A stretch of 64,000 bases of DNA from Lachnospiraceae bacterium (GTDB lineage: Bacteria; Bacillota; Clostridia; Lachnospirales; Lachnospiraceae): assembly GCA_009911035.1 (NCBI GenBank), contig QXWO01000026.1, positions 1 through 64,000 of the forward strand. Direction: 5' to 3'. A program made the translations under genes and the position numbers. Numbering within the stretch: the first letter of the stretch is position 1; every line of letters starts with the position of its first letter. Under the pieces are notes generated by a model. The model did no database searches. It was not told where the DNA came from and saw only the letters and a list, made by a program, of their open reading frames with translations. This document shows, one piece after another, positions 54,647 through 63,727 of the stretch.

Positions 54647-55741
54647 ATGAAAATTATGCCGAACCGGATGGACCGCGGTTTTTTTAAATATCAGGAGGAA
54701 TTTGAACAGAAGGCGCTGGAAGTGCTGCGCTCCGGCTGGTATGTGCTGGGTAAGGAGGTCAGCAGTTTTGAGGAAGAGTTTGCTGCTTATACGGGGGGAA
54801 ACTATTGTGTTGGGCTTGCCAGCGGATTAGACGCATTGTGGATTGCATTCCGTCTTCTTGGCATTGGTAAGGGAGATGAGGTAATTGTTCAGGGAAATAC
54901 GTATATTGCAAGCGTTATGGGCATTACGATCAATGGAGCAGTGCCTGTTTTTGTGGAGCCTGACCAATATTATGGCATTGATGCAGACCAGATAGAAGCA
55001 AAAATAACACAAAAGACGAAAGCCGTGCTGGTGACACATTTATATGGAACTGCATCATCCATGGATAAAATTATAGCTCTTTGCGGTAAGTATGGGCTGA
55101 AGCTGGTGGAAGACTGTGCGCAGTCACATGGGGCCTGTTATGACGGGCAGATGACAGGAACTTTTGGGGATGTGGGCTGCTTTTCTTTTTATCCCTCTAA
55201 AAATCTGGGGGCTTTTGGGGATGCCGGGGCAGTGATAGTAAAAGAAAAGAAGCTTGCGGAGGAATTCAGGATGTTCCGCAATTATGGAAGCGAAAAGCGG
55301 TATTATAATAAGGTGGTAGGGGCAAATTCCCGGCTGGATGAATTGCAGGCGGGGATGCTTCGGGTCAGGCTTAAGCATTTGGACGCACTTACCAAGGAAA
55401 AGGCAGAGATTGCAGATAGATATACCAGAGAAATCCACAATCCGATGATTCTGCTGCCCGGGGTGCCTAAGCGGTCAACCTGTGTATGGCACCAGTACGT
55501 GATCCGGTGTGAGGAGCGGGAGCGTCTGATTGCATATTTAAATGAAAGGGAAATTGGGACGATTATCCACTACCCTATTCCGCCCCATTTAGCGGAGGCA
55601 TACCAATATCTGGGGTATGGGGAAGGATTTCTGCCGAAGACAGAGCACTTTGCCCGGACAGTACTTTCTATTCCCATGTACAATGGCATGACGCGGGAAG
55701 AACAGGATTATGTGATAGAGGCTTTAAACCAGTTTAAGTAG
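54647..55741 (+). CDS. DegT/DnrJ/EryC1-family sugar aminotransferase (FdtB/QdtB-like)
   Basis: A 364-residue PLP enzyme. CVGLASGLDALWIAF (about 52-66) binds the phosphate, EDCAQSHGA (about 160) holds the ring-contacting Asp, and SFYPSKNLGAFGDAG (about 181-195) holds the Schiff-base Lys. Residues and neighbour point to amination at C3 of a dTDP-3-keto-6-deoxyhexose, the step carried out by FdtB or QdtB, because a FdtA/QdtA-type isomerase follows 15 bases later. rmlA/rmlB are not in the window and must be supplied elsewhere. GAGGAG precedes the ATG. Confidence 0.9.
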   Translation: MKIMPNRMDRGFFKYQEEFEQKALEVLRSGWYVLGKEVSSFEEEFAAYTGGNYCVGLASGLDALWIAFRLLGIGKGDEVIVQGNTYIASVMGITINGAVPVFVEPDQYYGIDADQIEAKITQKTKAVLVTHLYGTASSMDKIIALCGKYGLKLVEDCAQSHGACYDGQMTGTFGDVGCFSFYPSKNLGAFGDAGAVIVKEKKLAEEFRMFRNYGSEKRYYNKVVGANSRLDELQAGMLRVRLKHLDALTKEKAEIADRYTREIHNPMILLPGVPKRSTCVWHQYVIRCEERERLIAYLNEREIGTIIHYPIPPHLAEAYQYLGYGEGFLPKTEHFARTVLSIPMYNGMTREEQDYVIEALNQFK

Positions 55742-55756
55742 ATTGAGGGATCATAC

Positions 55757-56170
55757 ATGAATTTAAGAGAAAAATGTCCGATTATCCATTTTGGTGATTT
55801 GGGGGACGAACGGGGGAAACTGGTCGTGATTGAGGGCGGACAGGCTATACCCTTTGAAATCAAGAGAGTGTTTTACATTTATGATTCTGATGCTACGGTG
55901 GTCAGGGGACAGCACGCCAACCGCCAGTCAGAATTTGTGCTGATCAATGTAGCAGGCAGCAGTAAGGTGCGGATCTCCGATGGGGAAGAAGAAATTGTGG
56001 TGGAATTAAACCGTCCTATGACGGGGGTCTATATTCCAAGGATGATTTGGAAGGACATGTATGACTTTTCAGAGGATTCCATTCTTCTGGTACTTGCCAG
56101 TACCCATTATGACGGGGCAGAATATATTCGGAGCTATGAGGAATATCTGAAAGAGGTTAAAGGAAAATGA
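55757..56170 (+). CDS. dTDP-4-keto-6-deoxyhexose 3,4-ketoisomerase (FdtA/QdtA-like cupin)
   Basis: A 137-residue single-domain cupin of the WxcM/FdtA group. FGDLGDERGKLVVIEGG (about 12-28) is the substrate-recognition start, RVFYIYD follows, VRGQHANRQSEFVLINVAG (about 49-67) contains the His of the active site, and YIPRMIWKDMYDF ends the barrel. It moves the keto group from C4 to C3 to prepare for 3-amination. The family's usual RGxHAH reads RGQHAN, so the second His is replaced by Asn. With the aminotransferase it indicates dTDP-Fuc3N or dTDP-Qui3N. Four-base overlap with the next gene. Confidence 0.87.
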   Translation: MNLREKCPIIHFGDLGDERGKLVVIEGGQAIPFEIKRVFYIYDSDATVVRGQHANRQSEFVLINVAGSSKVRISDGEEEIVVELNRPMTGVYIPRMIWKDMYDFSEDSILLVLASTHYDGAEYIRSYEEYLKEVKGK

Positions 56171-57177
56171 TTACATTCTGTACACTGTTTGACAGTTATT
56201 ATCTGGATAAAGGACTTGCGCTCTATCATTCTCTGGAGGAATGTGCAAGAGAGTTTAAACTATATATTTTTTGCTTTGACGATAAATCTTTCCAGGTATT
56301 AAAGAGTATGGAAATGAAGCATGCAGTGCTTACACACCATTCAGAAATAGAGGATGAGGAACTTTTAAAGCTAAAGCAGGAGCGCTCCAAAGCAGAATAC
56401 TGTTGGACCTGTACACCAGTGATCATCGAATATGTGCTGAAGCATTATAAGGAACCAGCCTGCACATATATTGATGCAGATTTATTTTTCTTTCAGGATC
56501 CTGCGATTTTGTTTGATGAAATAAAAGCTGCGGGGGCAAATATTGTAATCACAGAGCACCGTTTCAAAAATAACTGGAACGGCAGGAGGCTGTGTAAGAG
56601 AAGCGGCCGGTACTGCGTGGAATTTAATTATTTTGACCAGTCAGAAAACGCACGGGAGGCTCTTAGCTGGTGGAAAGAAAAATGTCATGAGTGGTGCTAT
56701 CACTTATATGAGCCGGAACGGATGGGGGATCAGAAATACCTTGAGAAGTTTCCGGTATTATTTAAGGGAGTGCATGAACTTGAACATCTCGGCGGGGGAG
56801 TGGCACCGTGGAACTTCGGACAGTACACGCTGGCGGGAGAAGCGAAAGGAAATCCTGTTTTAAGGGAAAAGAAAACAGGAAAAGAGTTTCCCCTAGTATT
56901 TTATCATTTTCAGAATATCCGCTATCTGAGCGGGGATATAGTAAATATCAGTTCAGGAAGCCATAGCAGAAAGACCAAAGATGCAGTATACAGGCCGTAC
57001 CTGACAGTGATTGAGCAGTGCAGAAACAAGCTAAAGGATTATGGCGTCACTTTCAGTGTAAAGAAGATTTACTCCAGCAATAGACTGATTGCTTTTTTAC
57101 AGGGCAATGTGCTGCGGTTCAAAGTGAAGAGCATGACAGATATTTATCAGTTAAAGCAGTTTAGGAGCCGGGGATAA
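56167..57177 (+). CDS. GT-A-type glycosyltransferase (GT8-like)
   Basis: A 336-residue protein. FCTLFDSYYLDKGLALYHSL (about 4-23) is the opening of the GT8-like fold, CTYIDADLFFFQDP (about 98-111) has the DxD-type donor site, and HLGGGVAPWNF (about 208-218) is a downstream donor/acceptor loop. The C-terminus is basic (RFKVKSM). It is translationally coupled to the FdtA-like gene and is a good candidate to transfer the 3-amino sugar. The family is known only as capsule-associated transferases, so the donor is inference. Confidence 0.8.
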   Translation: MITFCTLFDSYYLDKGLALYHSLEECAREFKLYIFCFDDKSFQVLKSMEMKHAVLTHHSEIEDEELLKLKQERSKAEYCWTCTPVIIEYVLKHYKEPACTYIDADLFFFQDPAILFDEIKAAGANIVITEHRFKNNWNGRRLCKRSGRYCVEFNYFDQSENAREALSWWKEKCHEWCYHLYEPERMGDQKYLEKFPVLFKGVHELEHLGGGVAPWNFGQYTLAGEAKGNPVLREKKTGKEFPLVFYHFQNIRYLSGDIVNISSGSHSRKTKDAVYRPYLTVIEQCRNKLKDYGVTFSVKKIYSSNRLIAFLQGNVLRFKVKSMTDIYQLKQFRSRG

Positions 57178-57192
57178 GCAGGGAGTATGTGT

Positions 57193-58215
57193 ATGATACA
57201 GCAACTCAAATTAAAAAAAATTGTTTTTCCTCTGATAGTAATCGTACTGCTGTTAATTATAATAACAGGACTGGGTATAGGGAGCCGGCAGAGGCATAAT
57301 ACTTTTAAGATGCTGATTGTGGGGGATTCTATCGGAGAAGGAGCCGGGGCAAGCGGCCCGTCTCTGAAGTGGTACAAATATTTAGCGCCATATATGAAGG
57401 AAGCCTATGGCATAAAACTGGATATTACCAATGTCTCCATGGGAGGAAACAGCAGTTATGCAGGCTATGCAAGGGTGATGGAATTAGATGAAGGGGAGGA
57501 TTATGACCTTGCGGTGATCTGCTATGGGGAGAATGACCAGATAGAGGACTTTTCGTTTTATTATGAAAGTATTTTAAAAGCAGTACAGGACAAATATCCG
57601 GCCTGTAAGCTTATGACAATTTTGGAAAGTTCCCAGAGAGATTATACAGAAAAAATAAAAATAATTGAAACCCTGAGTGCTTATTATGGTGCATATGTGG
57701 TGGATACCATTGCAGCTTTTAGGGACAGCGGAAGGACATATGAAGAATTATGTGATGATGGAACCCATCCCAATGATGAAGGGCAGAAGGTATATTATGA
57801 AACAGTAAAAGAACAACTGGATATTTTTTTAAAACAAAAAGATGTGTCGGCAGTGCCCGTGCAGAAACCATATGATCTGGAAGTGGTAAACTATACAGAC
57901 TTTAAATATTATTCCACAGATGATTTTCAGAAAGCGGGGGAATATGCCTGTGAACTGGAAATGAGTATTCCGGCTGGAAGGCTGGGGATTGACTATACAA
58001 CTGTTAAAGGGGTCAATTTGATCACTGTCTATGCAGATGGACAAAAGATCAGTGAAAAAGAAATTGGATGGGATAATGATCTTTCACTGCGGTTTATTGA
58101 GGTGATGTCGGATAAATGTAAAGTGGATTCTAAAATACGGATTGAATTCTCTTCCCCGGAGCAAATGGAAGCGTTTCATGGAATAATTGTAAACAGATAC
58201 GAGGAATTGGAATGA
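57193..58215 (+). CDS. Membrane-anchored SGNH/GDSL hydrolase
   Basis: A 340-residue protein with an N-terminal helix (about 11-30) and an outward SGNH domain: IVGDSIGEGAGA (block I, nucleophile Ser), MGGNSSYAG (block II), CYGEND (block III) and DDGTHPNDEG (block V, Asp and His). All catalytic blocks are present, so it is probably an active esterase or acetyl transferase on the surface glycan. The last about 115 residues form an extra beta-type domain of unknown kind. GGGAG lies eight bases before the ATG at 57193; 57187 is too close. ATGA overlap with the next gene. Confidence 0.84.
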   Translation: MIQQLKLKKIVFPLIVIVLLLIIITGLGIGSRQRHNTFKMLIVGDSIGEGAGASGPSLKWYKYLAPYMKEAYGIKLDITNVSMGGNSSYAGYARVMELDEGEDYDLAVICYGENDQIEDFSFYYESILKAVQDKYPACKLMTILESSQRDYTEKIKIIETLSAYYGAYVVDTIAAFRDSGRTYEELCDDGTHPNDEGQKVYYETVKEQLDIFLKQKDVSAVPVQKPYDLEVVNYTDFKYYSTDDFQKAGEYACELEMSIPAGRLGIDYTTVKGVNLITVYADGQKISEKEIGWDNDLSLRFIEVMSDKCKVDSKIRIEFSSPEQMEAFHGIIVNRYEELE

Positions 58216-59012
58216 AAAATGGAAATGAAAAATTAAAATTACCTAATGTGACGCTGGCGGCAATGACCAGTGTCAGCGTATATGAAACTGTAAAAGCCCT
58301 TCAATACAGTATGCGGGGAATAGAATTTGGGGAAGTGACACTAATTACCCATAAAAAGCCTTGGTATCTTCCAAAGGAAATTACCTATAGGCATACGGAT
58401 AAACTGACAAATATTGATGACTTTAATTATAAAATAGCATACGATTTATGTGATTATATCGATACAGAGTATGTACTTCTTGTACATCATGACGGGTTTG
58501 TGATCCACCCGGAAAAGTGGAGGCAGGAGTTTCTTGATTATGATTATATCGGCTCTCCGTGGCCGATTCCCTCTGACGGCAAAATGCACTGTTTTCATGA
58601 TGTGTATGGAAACTGGGTGAGGGTGGGAAACAGTGTAGGGATTCGCAGTAAACAGCTATTGGAATTTCCAAGAAAGGCGAACCTTGAGTGGACAAGAGAT
58701 GAGGAAGGCCTGTATAATGAGGATATTTTTCTGTGCTGCCGCCATAAGCATGATATTGAGGCAGCAGGGATGAAAATAGCGCCTTTGGAAGTAGCGAAAT
58801 ATTTTGGACATGAAATGACCATTCCTGAATTTGAAGATGTGGACGTACCGTTTCTGTTCCATAAATGGTATGGCCGAAACGCGGATTATCCAAGGTTTGT
58901 CAACCCGGTGCACATGCCGTGGCTGATGGTAAAGAAGGTTCTGCGCCCCTTTGTCCATAAATACAGGAGGTGGAAACAGGAAAAGAATGGACAGACGGAG
59001 GGAAAAAAATGA
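58212..59012 (+). CDS. DUF5672 family protein, probable glycosyltransferase, second copy
   Basis: A 266-residue paralogue of the protein at 23648-24430, with LPNVTLAAMTSVSVYE, HHDGFVIHPEKW, YIGSPWPIP and RVGNSVGIRSK in the same order. The conserved acidic site (HDGF) and the NEDIFLCC segment near residue 170 are kept. It starts four bases inside the SGNH gene and ends four bases inside a GT11 gene, so the three are tightly coupled. Transferase activity is inferred from fold-like features and context. Confidence 0.82.
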   Translation: MKNGNEKLKLPNVTLAAMTSVSVYETVKALQYSMRGIEFGEVTLITHKKPWYLPKEITYRHTDKLTNIDDFNYKIAYDLCDYIDTEYVLLVHHDGFVIHPEKWRQEFLDYDYIGSPWPIPSDGKMHCFHDVYGNWVRVGNSVGIRSKQLLEFPRKANLEWTRDEEGLYNEDIFLCCRHKHDIEAAGMKIAPLEVAKYFGHEMTIPEFEDVDVPFLFHKWYGRNADYPRFVNPVHMPWLMVKKVLRPFVHKYRRWKQEKNGQTEGKK

Positions 59013-59887
59013 TGCATCACGTTGTCAGAATCAGCGACGGGCTTGGAAACCAAATGTTTCAATATGCCTTTGCCTTTGCACTGGAGAAAAAAACAGGCGT
59101 GAAGGTATTGATAGATCCGCTATTCTGGGGAACATCGCTGCGAAGATATCAGTTGGAGGAATTCCATATCACTGGTACAAAGCGTCTGGTAGGCAGATTA
59201 CAGGATTATATATTGGGATTCGGGCCAAGAAATGGAAGAAGGTTCAAGGACAGGTACAGGCAGTATCTGATTCAGAAGAAGTTTAAACTCTTTCAGGAAA
59301 AGCAGATTATGCATTATGATGCAGATGTCTACAAACAGACACAGCCCTGTTTTTATTTTGGATTTTGGCAGGCTCCAAAGTATTTTGAAGAATATTATGA
59401 AGAACTGAAAAAAGAATTTACCCGCAAAGAGGCTGTTTCCCGGCAGGCGCAAAAGTACCAGAAACAAATGGAACAGGTAACGAGTGTGGCAATGCATATC
59501 CGGCGCACCGATTATGTTCGGCAGGAAGGAAACGCTACAATACCGTTTGACTTTTATGCAGAAGCCCTTCGGGGAATGAAGGAAAAATTGGGGGAATTCC
59601 GCTTGTTTATCTTTACAGATGATAAACAGTTTGTAAAGGAATGTTTCAAAATCCGGGAATATGTTCTGGTGGAAGGGCTTTGTGACTTGGATGAATTTGA
59701 AATCATGCGGCAGTGCAATCATCATATTGTTGCCAACAGCACTTTTAGCTGGTGGGCGACATATCTGGGGGAAAATAAGGGCGGTATTGTATATGCTCCC
59801 TGTACGGGGGTCTGGTCGGAAGAATTTTATCCAAAAGAATGGATTTTGATAAAGACTCAGACGGAAGAAATGGCAGTTAATTGTTAG
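59009..59887 (+). CDS. GT11 alpha-1,2-fucosyltransferase-like protein
   Basis: A 292-residue GT11 enzyme with SDGLGNQMFQYAFAFAL (about 9-25), an intact HIRRTDY at 163-169 and STFSWWATYLGE near residue 247. Spacing and length match functional bacterial FutC-type enzymes. It overlaps the DUF5672 gene by four bases and ends 11 bases before the ABC transporter gene, mirroring the set at 20732-24430 in reverse order. GGAGGG precedes the ATG at 59009; a longer frame opens at 58970 inside the previous gene. It needs GDP-fucose made elsewhere. Confidence 0.9.
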   Translation: MMHHVVRISDGLGNQMFQYAFAFALEKKTGVKVLIDPLFWGTSLRRYQLEEFHITGTKRLVGRLQDYILGFGPRNGRRFKDRYRQYLIQKKFKLFQEKQIMHYDADVYKQTQPCFYFGFWQAPKYFEEYYEELKKEFTRKEAVSRQAQKYQKQMEQVTSVAMHIRRTDYVRQEGNATIPFDFYAEALRGMKEKLGEFRLFIFTDDKQFVKECFKIREYVLVEGLCDLDEFEIMRQCNHHIVANSTFSWWATYLGENKGGIVYAPCTGVWSEEFYPKEWILIKTQTEEMAVNC

Positions 59888-59898
59888 GAGATGTGAGA

Positions 59899-61644
59899 AT
59901 GGGAAGAGTCAGAAGACTTGTGGAACAGGTAAAATATATTTTTGACCGTGGGCAGAAAGTACAGCTTTTGTTATTGATGTTTATTGTTATATTCACTACG
60001 TTTGTGGAACTGCTGGGAGTATCGGCCATTATGCCTTTGATGGAAGTGATGATGGATCCCGGATGTGTACAGACGAAGCCGTACCTGAAATATATTTATG
60101 ATATGTTTGGATTTGACAGTGTGGTAAGCTTTTTTATATTCCTGGCGGTTGCCCTGATTGTTGTGTACTGGGTGAAGAATATACTTACCGCAGTCTCATA
60201 TAATATGCAATATAAGTTTACTTTCAGCAATCAGAAAAGAATGGCATACAAGATGCTGGAGTGTTACCTGAATCAACCATATTTCTTTCATCTTTCCCAT
60301 AACAGCGCAGAACTTATCCGGAGCATCAATACCGATATTGTCATGATGTTTCAGGGAGTGCTTTCTATTTTGCAGTTTTTTGCGGAAATTCTTGTCTGCA
60401 TCGTTCTGGGCGGTTTTTTGCTGATTCAGGATCCGGGGATTACCCTTATATTACTGCTGTTTATGCTTTCTTTTGTTATTTTTTTCGCAAAAAAGTTCAA
60501 ATCGTACCTTCAGTATATAGGGGAGGAAGACCGTAAATATGCAGCGGGAATTGTAAAATGGCTGCAGCAGTCTTTTGGCGGATTAAAGGAAACAAAGATT
60601 ATGCACAGAGAAAAATTTTTCCTGGGGAAATTTGAGGAAGATTACAGCCAGTGGGCTGACCTGGAAAAGATTTACAGAAATCTTCAGATGATTCCCAAGC
60701 CTATTATGGAAACATTGTGTATTACAGCGATTTTGCTTGCGATTATCCTTAAACTATTAAACGGGGCTGAAATAACGTCATTTGTGACAACACTATCGGC
60801 TTTCGCTATTGCGGCTTTCAGACTGCTCCCTTCATTTAATCGTATTACCAACTATGTCAGCGTGATTTTATTCAATTATCCTGCTTTTGAAGCGGTATAC
60901 TATGATTTGAAGAAAATTGATGAAGTTTCAAAAGCAAGCATCACACCGAATGGGGAAGAGGAAAGTATTCTTTCACTGAATGAATGTATTTCCATCAAAA
61001 ACATTTCTTACAAGTATCCCACAGGAGAAGGCTTTGTACTTCATAATGTGGATGTTGAAATACCCAAAAATAAATCGGTGGCGCTTATCGGACCTTCAGG
61101 CGCCGGCAAGACCACGCTTGCAGACCTGATATTGGGGGCGCTGGAGCCTACAGAAGGCGGTATATATATTGATGGGATTAATGCCTTTGAGCATTTGGAT
61201 GCCTGGCAGAAAAATGTAGGATATATTCCCCAAAGTATCTATCTGATGGATGATACCATCCGCAATAATATCATTTATGGGGCGGAAACAGATGTTGATG
61301 ACAAGAGACTGATGAAAGCTGTTGAAGAAGCCCAGCTTAAGGAATTTATTGCGTCTTTGAGTGAAGGGCTGGATACTGAAATTGGAGAGAGGGGAATCCG
61401 GCTGTCAGGGGGACAGAGACAGAGAATCGGAATAGCAAGGGCGTTATATTCAAACCCACAGGTGCTTGTACTGGACGAGGCCACATCAGCGCTGGATAAT
61501 GACACGGAGAAGGCTGTTATGGAGGCCATAGAATCTCTGGCAGGAACAAAGACATTGATTATCATTGCACACAGGCTGAGCACAGTTGAGAACTGTGATA
61601 TTAAGTATGAAGTGAAAGACGGAAATGCATACCGGGTAAAGTGA
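59899..61644 (+). CDS. ABC transporter, fused permease-ATPase (PglK-like flippase), second copy
   Basis: A 581-residue half-transporter: six helices in about the first 310 residues, then Walker A GPSGAGKTT (398-406), signature LSGGQRQRIGIARAL, Walker B VLVLDEATSALD and IIAHRLST. It is a paralogue of 20732-22495 over its full length. PglK-type proteins flip complete lipid-linked oligosaccharides without the need for a polymerase, so this may export a defined short glycan. AGGAGAT precedes the ATG at 59899; the frame is open from a TTG at 59881. Confidence 0.9.
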   Translation: MGRVRRLVEQVKYIFDRGQKVQLLLLMFIVIFTTFVELLGVSAIMPLMEVMMDPGCVQTKPYLKYIYDMFGFDSVVSFFIFLAVALIVVYWVKNILTAVSYNMQYKFTFSNQKRMAYKMLECYLNQPYFFHLSHNSAELIRSINTDIVMMFQGVLSILQFFAEILVCIVLGGFLLIQDPGITLILLLFMLSFVIFFAKKFKSYLQYIGEEDRKYAAGIVKWLQQSFGGLKETKIMHREKFFLGKFEEDYSQWADLEKIYRNLQMIPKPIMETLCITAILLAIILKLLNGAEITSFVTTLSAFAIAAFRLLPSFNRITNYVSVILFNYPAFEAVYYDLKKIDEVSKASITPNGEEESILSLNECISIKNISYKYPTGEGFVLHNVDVEIPKNKSVALIGPSGAGKTTLADLILGALEPTEGGIYIDGINAFEHLDAWQKNVGYIPQSIYLMDDTIRNNIIYGAETDVDDKRLMKAVEEAQLKEFIASLSEGLDTEIGERGIRLSGGQRQRIGIARALYSNPQVLVLDEATSALDNDTEKAVMEAIESLAGTKTLIIIAHRLSTVENCDIKYEVKDGNAYRVK

Positions 61645-61671
61645 TTATAGGCAGGCAGGGGAAGAAAGCAA

Positions 61672-62679
61672 TTGTTGGGTGGACAGGTGAATAAAGAAAA
61701 ATTAAATTGGAATTTCTATGAAAAGAGAAACAAATTCCGGGATTTCTATTTTCATAAGGCTATACGCCGTCATATATTTGAAAAATATTTAAATATAGAT
61801 CCTTATATCCCTTTTTACGCTAATCGCTGGGTGATGGGAAAACGGAGTACAAACCGATGGATTGCAGATAAAATCAGATCAGGGGAGCCGTTTATGGTGG
61901 CAAGGTTTGGAAATACGGAACTGTGCGTTATGACCAGTGTTCTGAAAAGACGTTTGTTTGGAAACACGGCGGAGAATGAGGCCCGGTTTGAAGAGTGGTT
62001 TGATAAACTGCATACAGGAGCCGGATTTTTTCCAAAGCAGCCTGCGCTTGCGGAAAAATTTACAGATCTGATGCTGGCAAGCAGCAGACAAATTGATGTG
62101 ATAGCAATGTTTCACTGCTATTTGGATGATTATGTTATTTCCCGGTATATGCCGGGATGTAAGGTTACGTTTCTGAATCATATTGAACCATGGAGATGCC
62201 AGGAACCTTGGACGGGCGCTCTGAAAGGGAAAAAGGTTCTGGTCATCCATCCTTTTGAAGAGTCAATTATTGAACAGTATCAAAAGAGGCAGCAACTGTT
62301 CCCGGGTACACAGGTTCTTCCAGAGTTTGAACTTAAAACTATGAAAGCTGTTCAGACAATTGCAGGTGAAAAAGATGAGCGGTTTGAAAGCTGGTTTGAA
62401 GCACTGGAATATATGTATAAGGAAGCAGTTAAAATAGAATTTGATGTGGCAATTATAGGCTGCGGCGCCTATGGACTGCCTCTTGCTGCAAAATTGAAAG
62501 CGGCAGGAAAACAGGTAATCCATATGGGAGGTGCGACGCAGATTTTGTTTGGGATCAAGGGAAGGCGCTGGGTGGATAACCCAAGGGCCGGAATTTCCTT
62601 TAATGATGCATGGACATATCCGAAGGAAAACGAAACACCCAGAAATTGTATGGTGGTGGAAAATCATTGCTACTGGTAG
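61672..62679 (+). CDS. GT-D-type glycosyltransferase-like protein (DUF1792-related)
   Basis: A 335-residue protein. FMVARFGNTELCVM (about 75-88) matches the ARFGDGE-type active-site block of GT-D glycosyltransferases (DUF1792, GT101), with Asn in place of the usual Asp but the Glu kept. LVIHPFEESIIEQY and the late IIGCGAYGLPLAAKLKAAGKQVIHMGG look like the nucleotide-sugar site of that fold. It is the last + strand gene of the long run and ends eight bases before the convergent acyltransferase. Start is TTG at 61672 after GGGGAAG; a GTG at 61687 is an alternative. Confidence 0.72.
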   Translation: MLGGQVNKEKLNWNFYEKRNKFRDFYFHKAIRRHIFEKYLNIDPYIPFYANRWVMGKRSTNRWIADKIRSGEPFMVARFGNTELCVMTSVLKRRLFGNTAENEARFEEWFDKLHTGAGFFPKQPALAEKFTDLMLASSRQIDVIAMFHCYLDDYVISRYMPGCKVTFLNHIEPWRCQEPWTGALKGKKVLVIHPFEESIIEQYQKRQQLFPGTQVLPEFELKTMKAVQTIAGEKDERFESWFEALEYMYKEAVKIEFDVAIIGCGAYGLPLAAKLKAAGKQVIHMGGATQILFGIKGRRWVDNPRAGISFNDAWTYPKENETPRNCMVVENHCYW

Positions 62680-62687
62680 AGCTGCTT

Positions 62688-63662
62688 TTACAATGCATTT
62701 ATTTTATGCTGAATATATTTGCTTATAGGTTTTTCGATTAGGTGGTGAAGCAATATGCTGATAATGGCAGTTCCCACTATCAGTATAATGGATATTTGCA
62801 GAGGTGATAATGAGCAGGTATCGTTCATAAGCACCATTGCCTCTATAATTACTGCATGTACAAGATATACAGTAAAGGAATATTCATCTAAAAGCCGGAT
62901 CAATTTGTCTATTGGCTGGCTGGTTATATAAAAATTTCTGCTGACGATAATCAATATCATGAAAATATTACTGTACACGTATTCAGGGGCATAATTAAAA
63001 AGAAGCAGTGGAATGTTCATCAGGCATGAAATAGCAATAACAAAATTCTCTTTATGCTCTTTTAAAGCTAAATAAATGCTGATTCCTATAATAAAATAGT
63101 ATAAGCTCGTAAGAGGAAGAAAATAGTTGCTATTCCAAAAGTAGTTGAGAATAAAACAGCACAATTGTAATATAAGGGCTTTATAACAAGTATTGACATA
63201 TTTGAAAAGGAGCGGCATGAGCAGATAAAAAAACATGAAATGGCTTATAGTCCATGTTGCGCTTAAGTTTACCCAGAAATTATCGGATGAGGGAATCGCC
63301 TGACTGAGCAGTAAAAAGTACCGCAGCCATCCTAAATGGGAGGAATCTGTCGGAACCTCAAATCTGCCGCTCAACAGCAATTCGTATAAAATGATATTAT
63401 ATATTATTACTGTATAGTAAAGCGGTAATATTCTGAAAATCCGTTTGAGATAATATTGCCTACATGAATGGGAGTGGGAAAAAGAGAGATATCCCAGAAA
63501 ACCGCTTATTATAAAAAACATATAGACGCCATACGCTCCAAAGTCTGTTAAGATTTTTATGCTACCGTTTAAATGTGTAATTTGGCCATAATGTACCAGA
63601 ACAACGCCGAAGCATGATAGTATTTTAAAAATTTTAAATGAATATATCTGGGTTTGGTTCAT
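62688..63662 (-). CDS. Acyltransferase family 3 membrane protein
   Basis: A 324-residue protein with about ten helices. The first helix carries VLVHYG with the catalytic His, and YYLKRIFRILPLYY (about 69-82) is the RxxR-type arginine block of acyltransferase-3 proteins such as OafA/WecH. It should O-acetylate a surface glycan from a cytoplasmic acyl donor. It is monocistronic, AT-rich compared with the previous genes, and converges on the end of the + strand run with only eight bases between the stops. AAAGGAT precedes the ATG, and a good promoter lies at 63728-63756. Confidence 0.87.
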   Translation of the reverse strand: MNQTQIYSFKIFKILSCFGVVLVHYGQITHLNGSIKILTDFGAYGVYMFFIISGFLGYLSFSHSHSCRQYYLKRIFRILPLYYTVIIYNIILYELLLSGRFEVPTDSSHLGWLRYFLLLSQAIPSSDNFWVNLSATWTISHFMFFYLLMPLLFKYVNTCYKALILQLCCFILNYFWNSNYFLPLTSLYYFIIGISIYLALKEHKENFVIAISCLMNIPLLLFNYAPEYVYSNIFMILIIVSRNFYITSQPIDKLIRLLDEYSFTVYLVHAVIIEAMVLMNDTCSLSPLQISIILIVGTAIISILLHHLIEKPISKYIQHKINAL

Positions 63663-63727
63663 AAGAGTATCCTTTACTGTTATACTGGCCTTTTGGTTTT
63701 TATATTTTGCAGGCAGATGACATTTTA

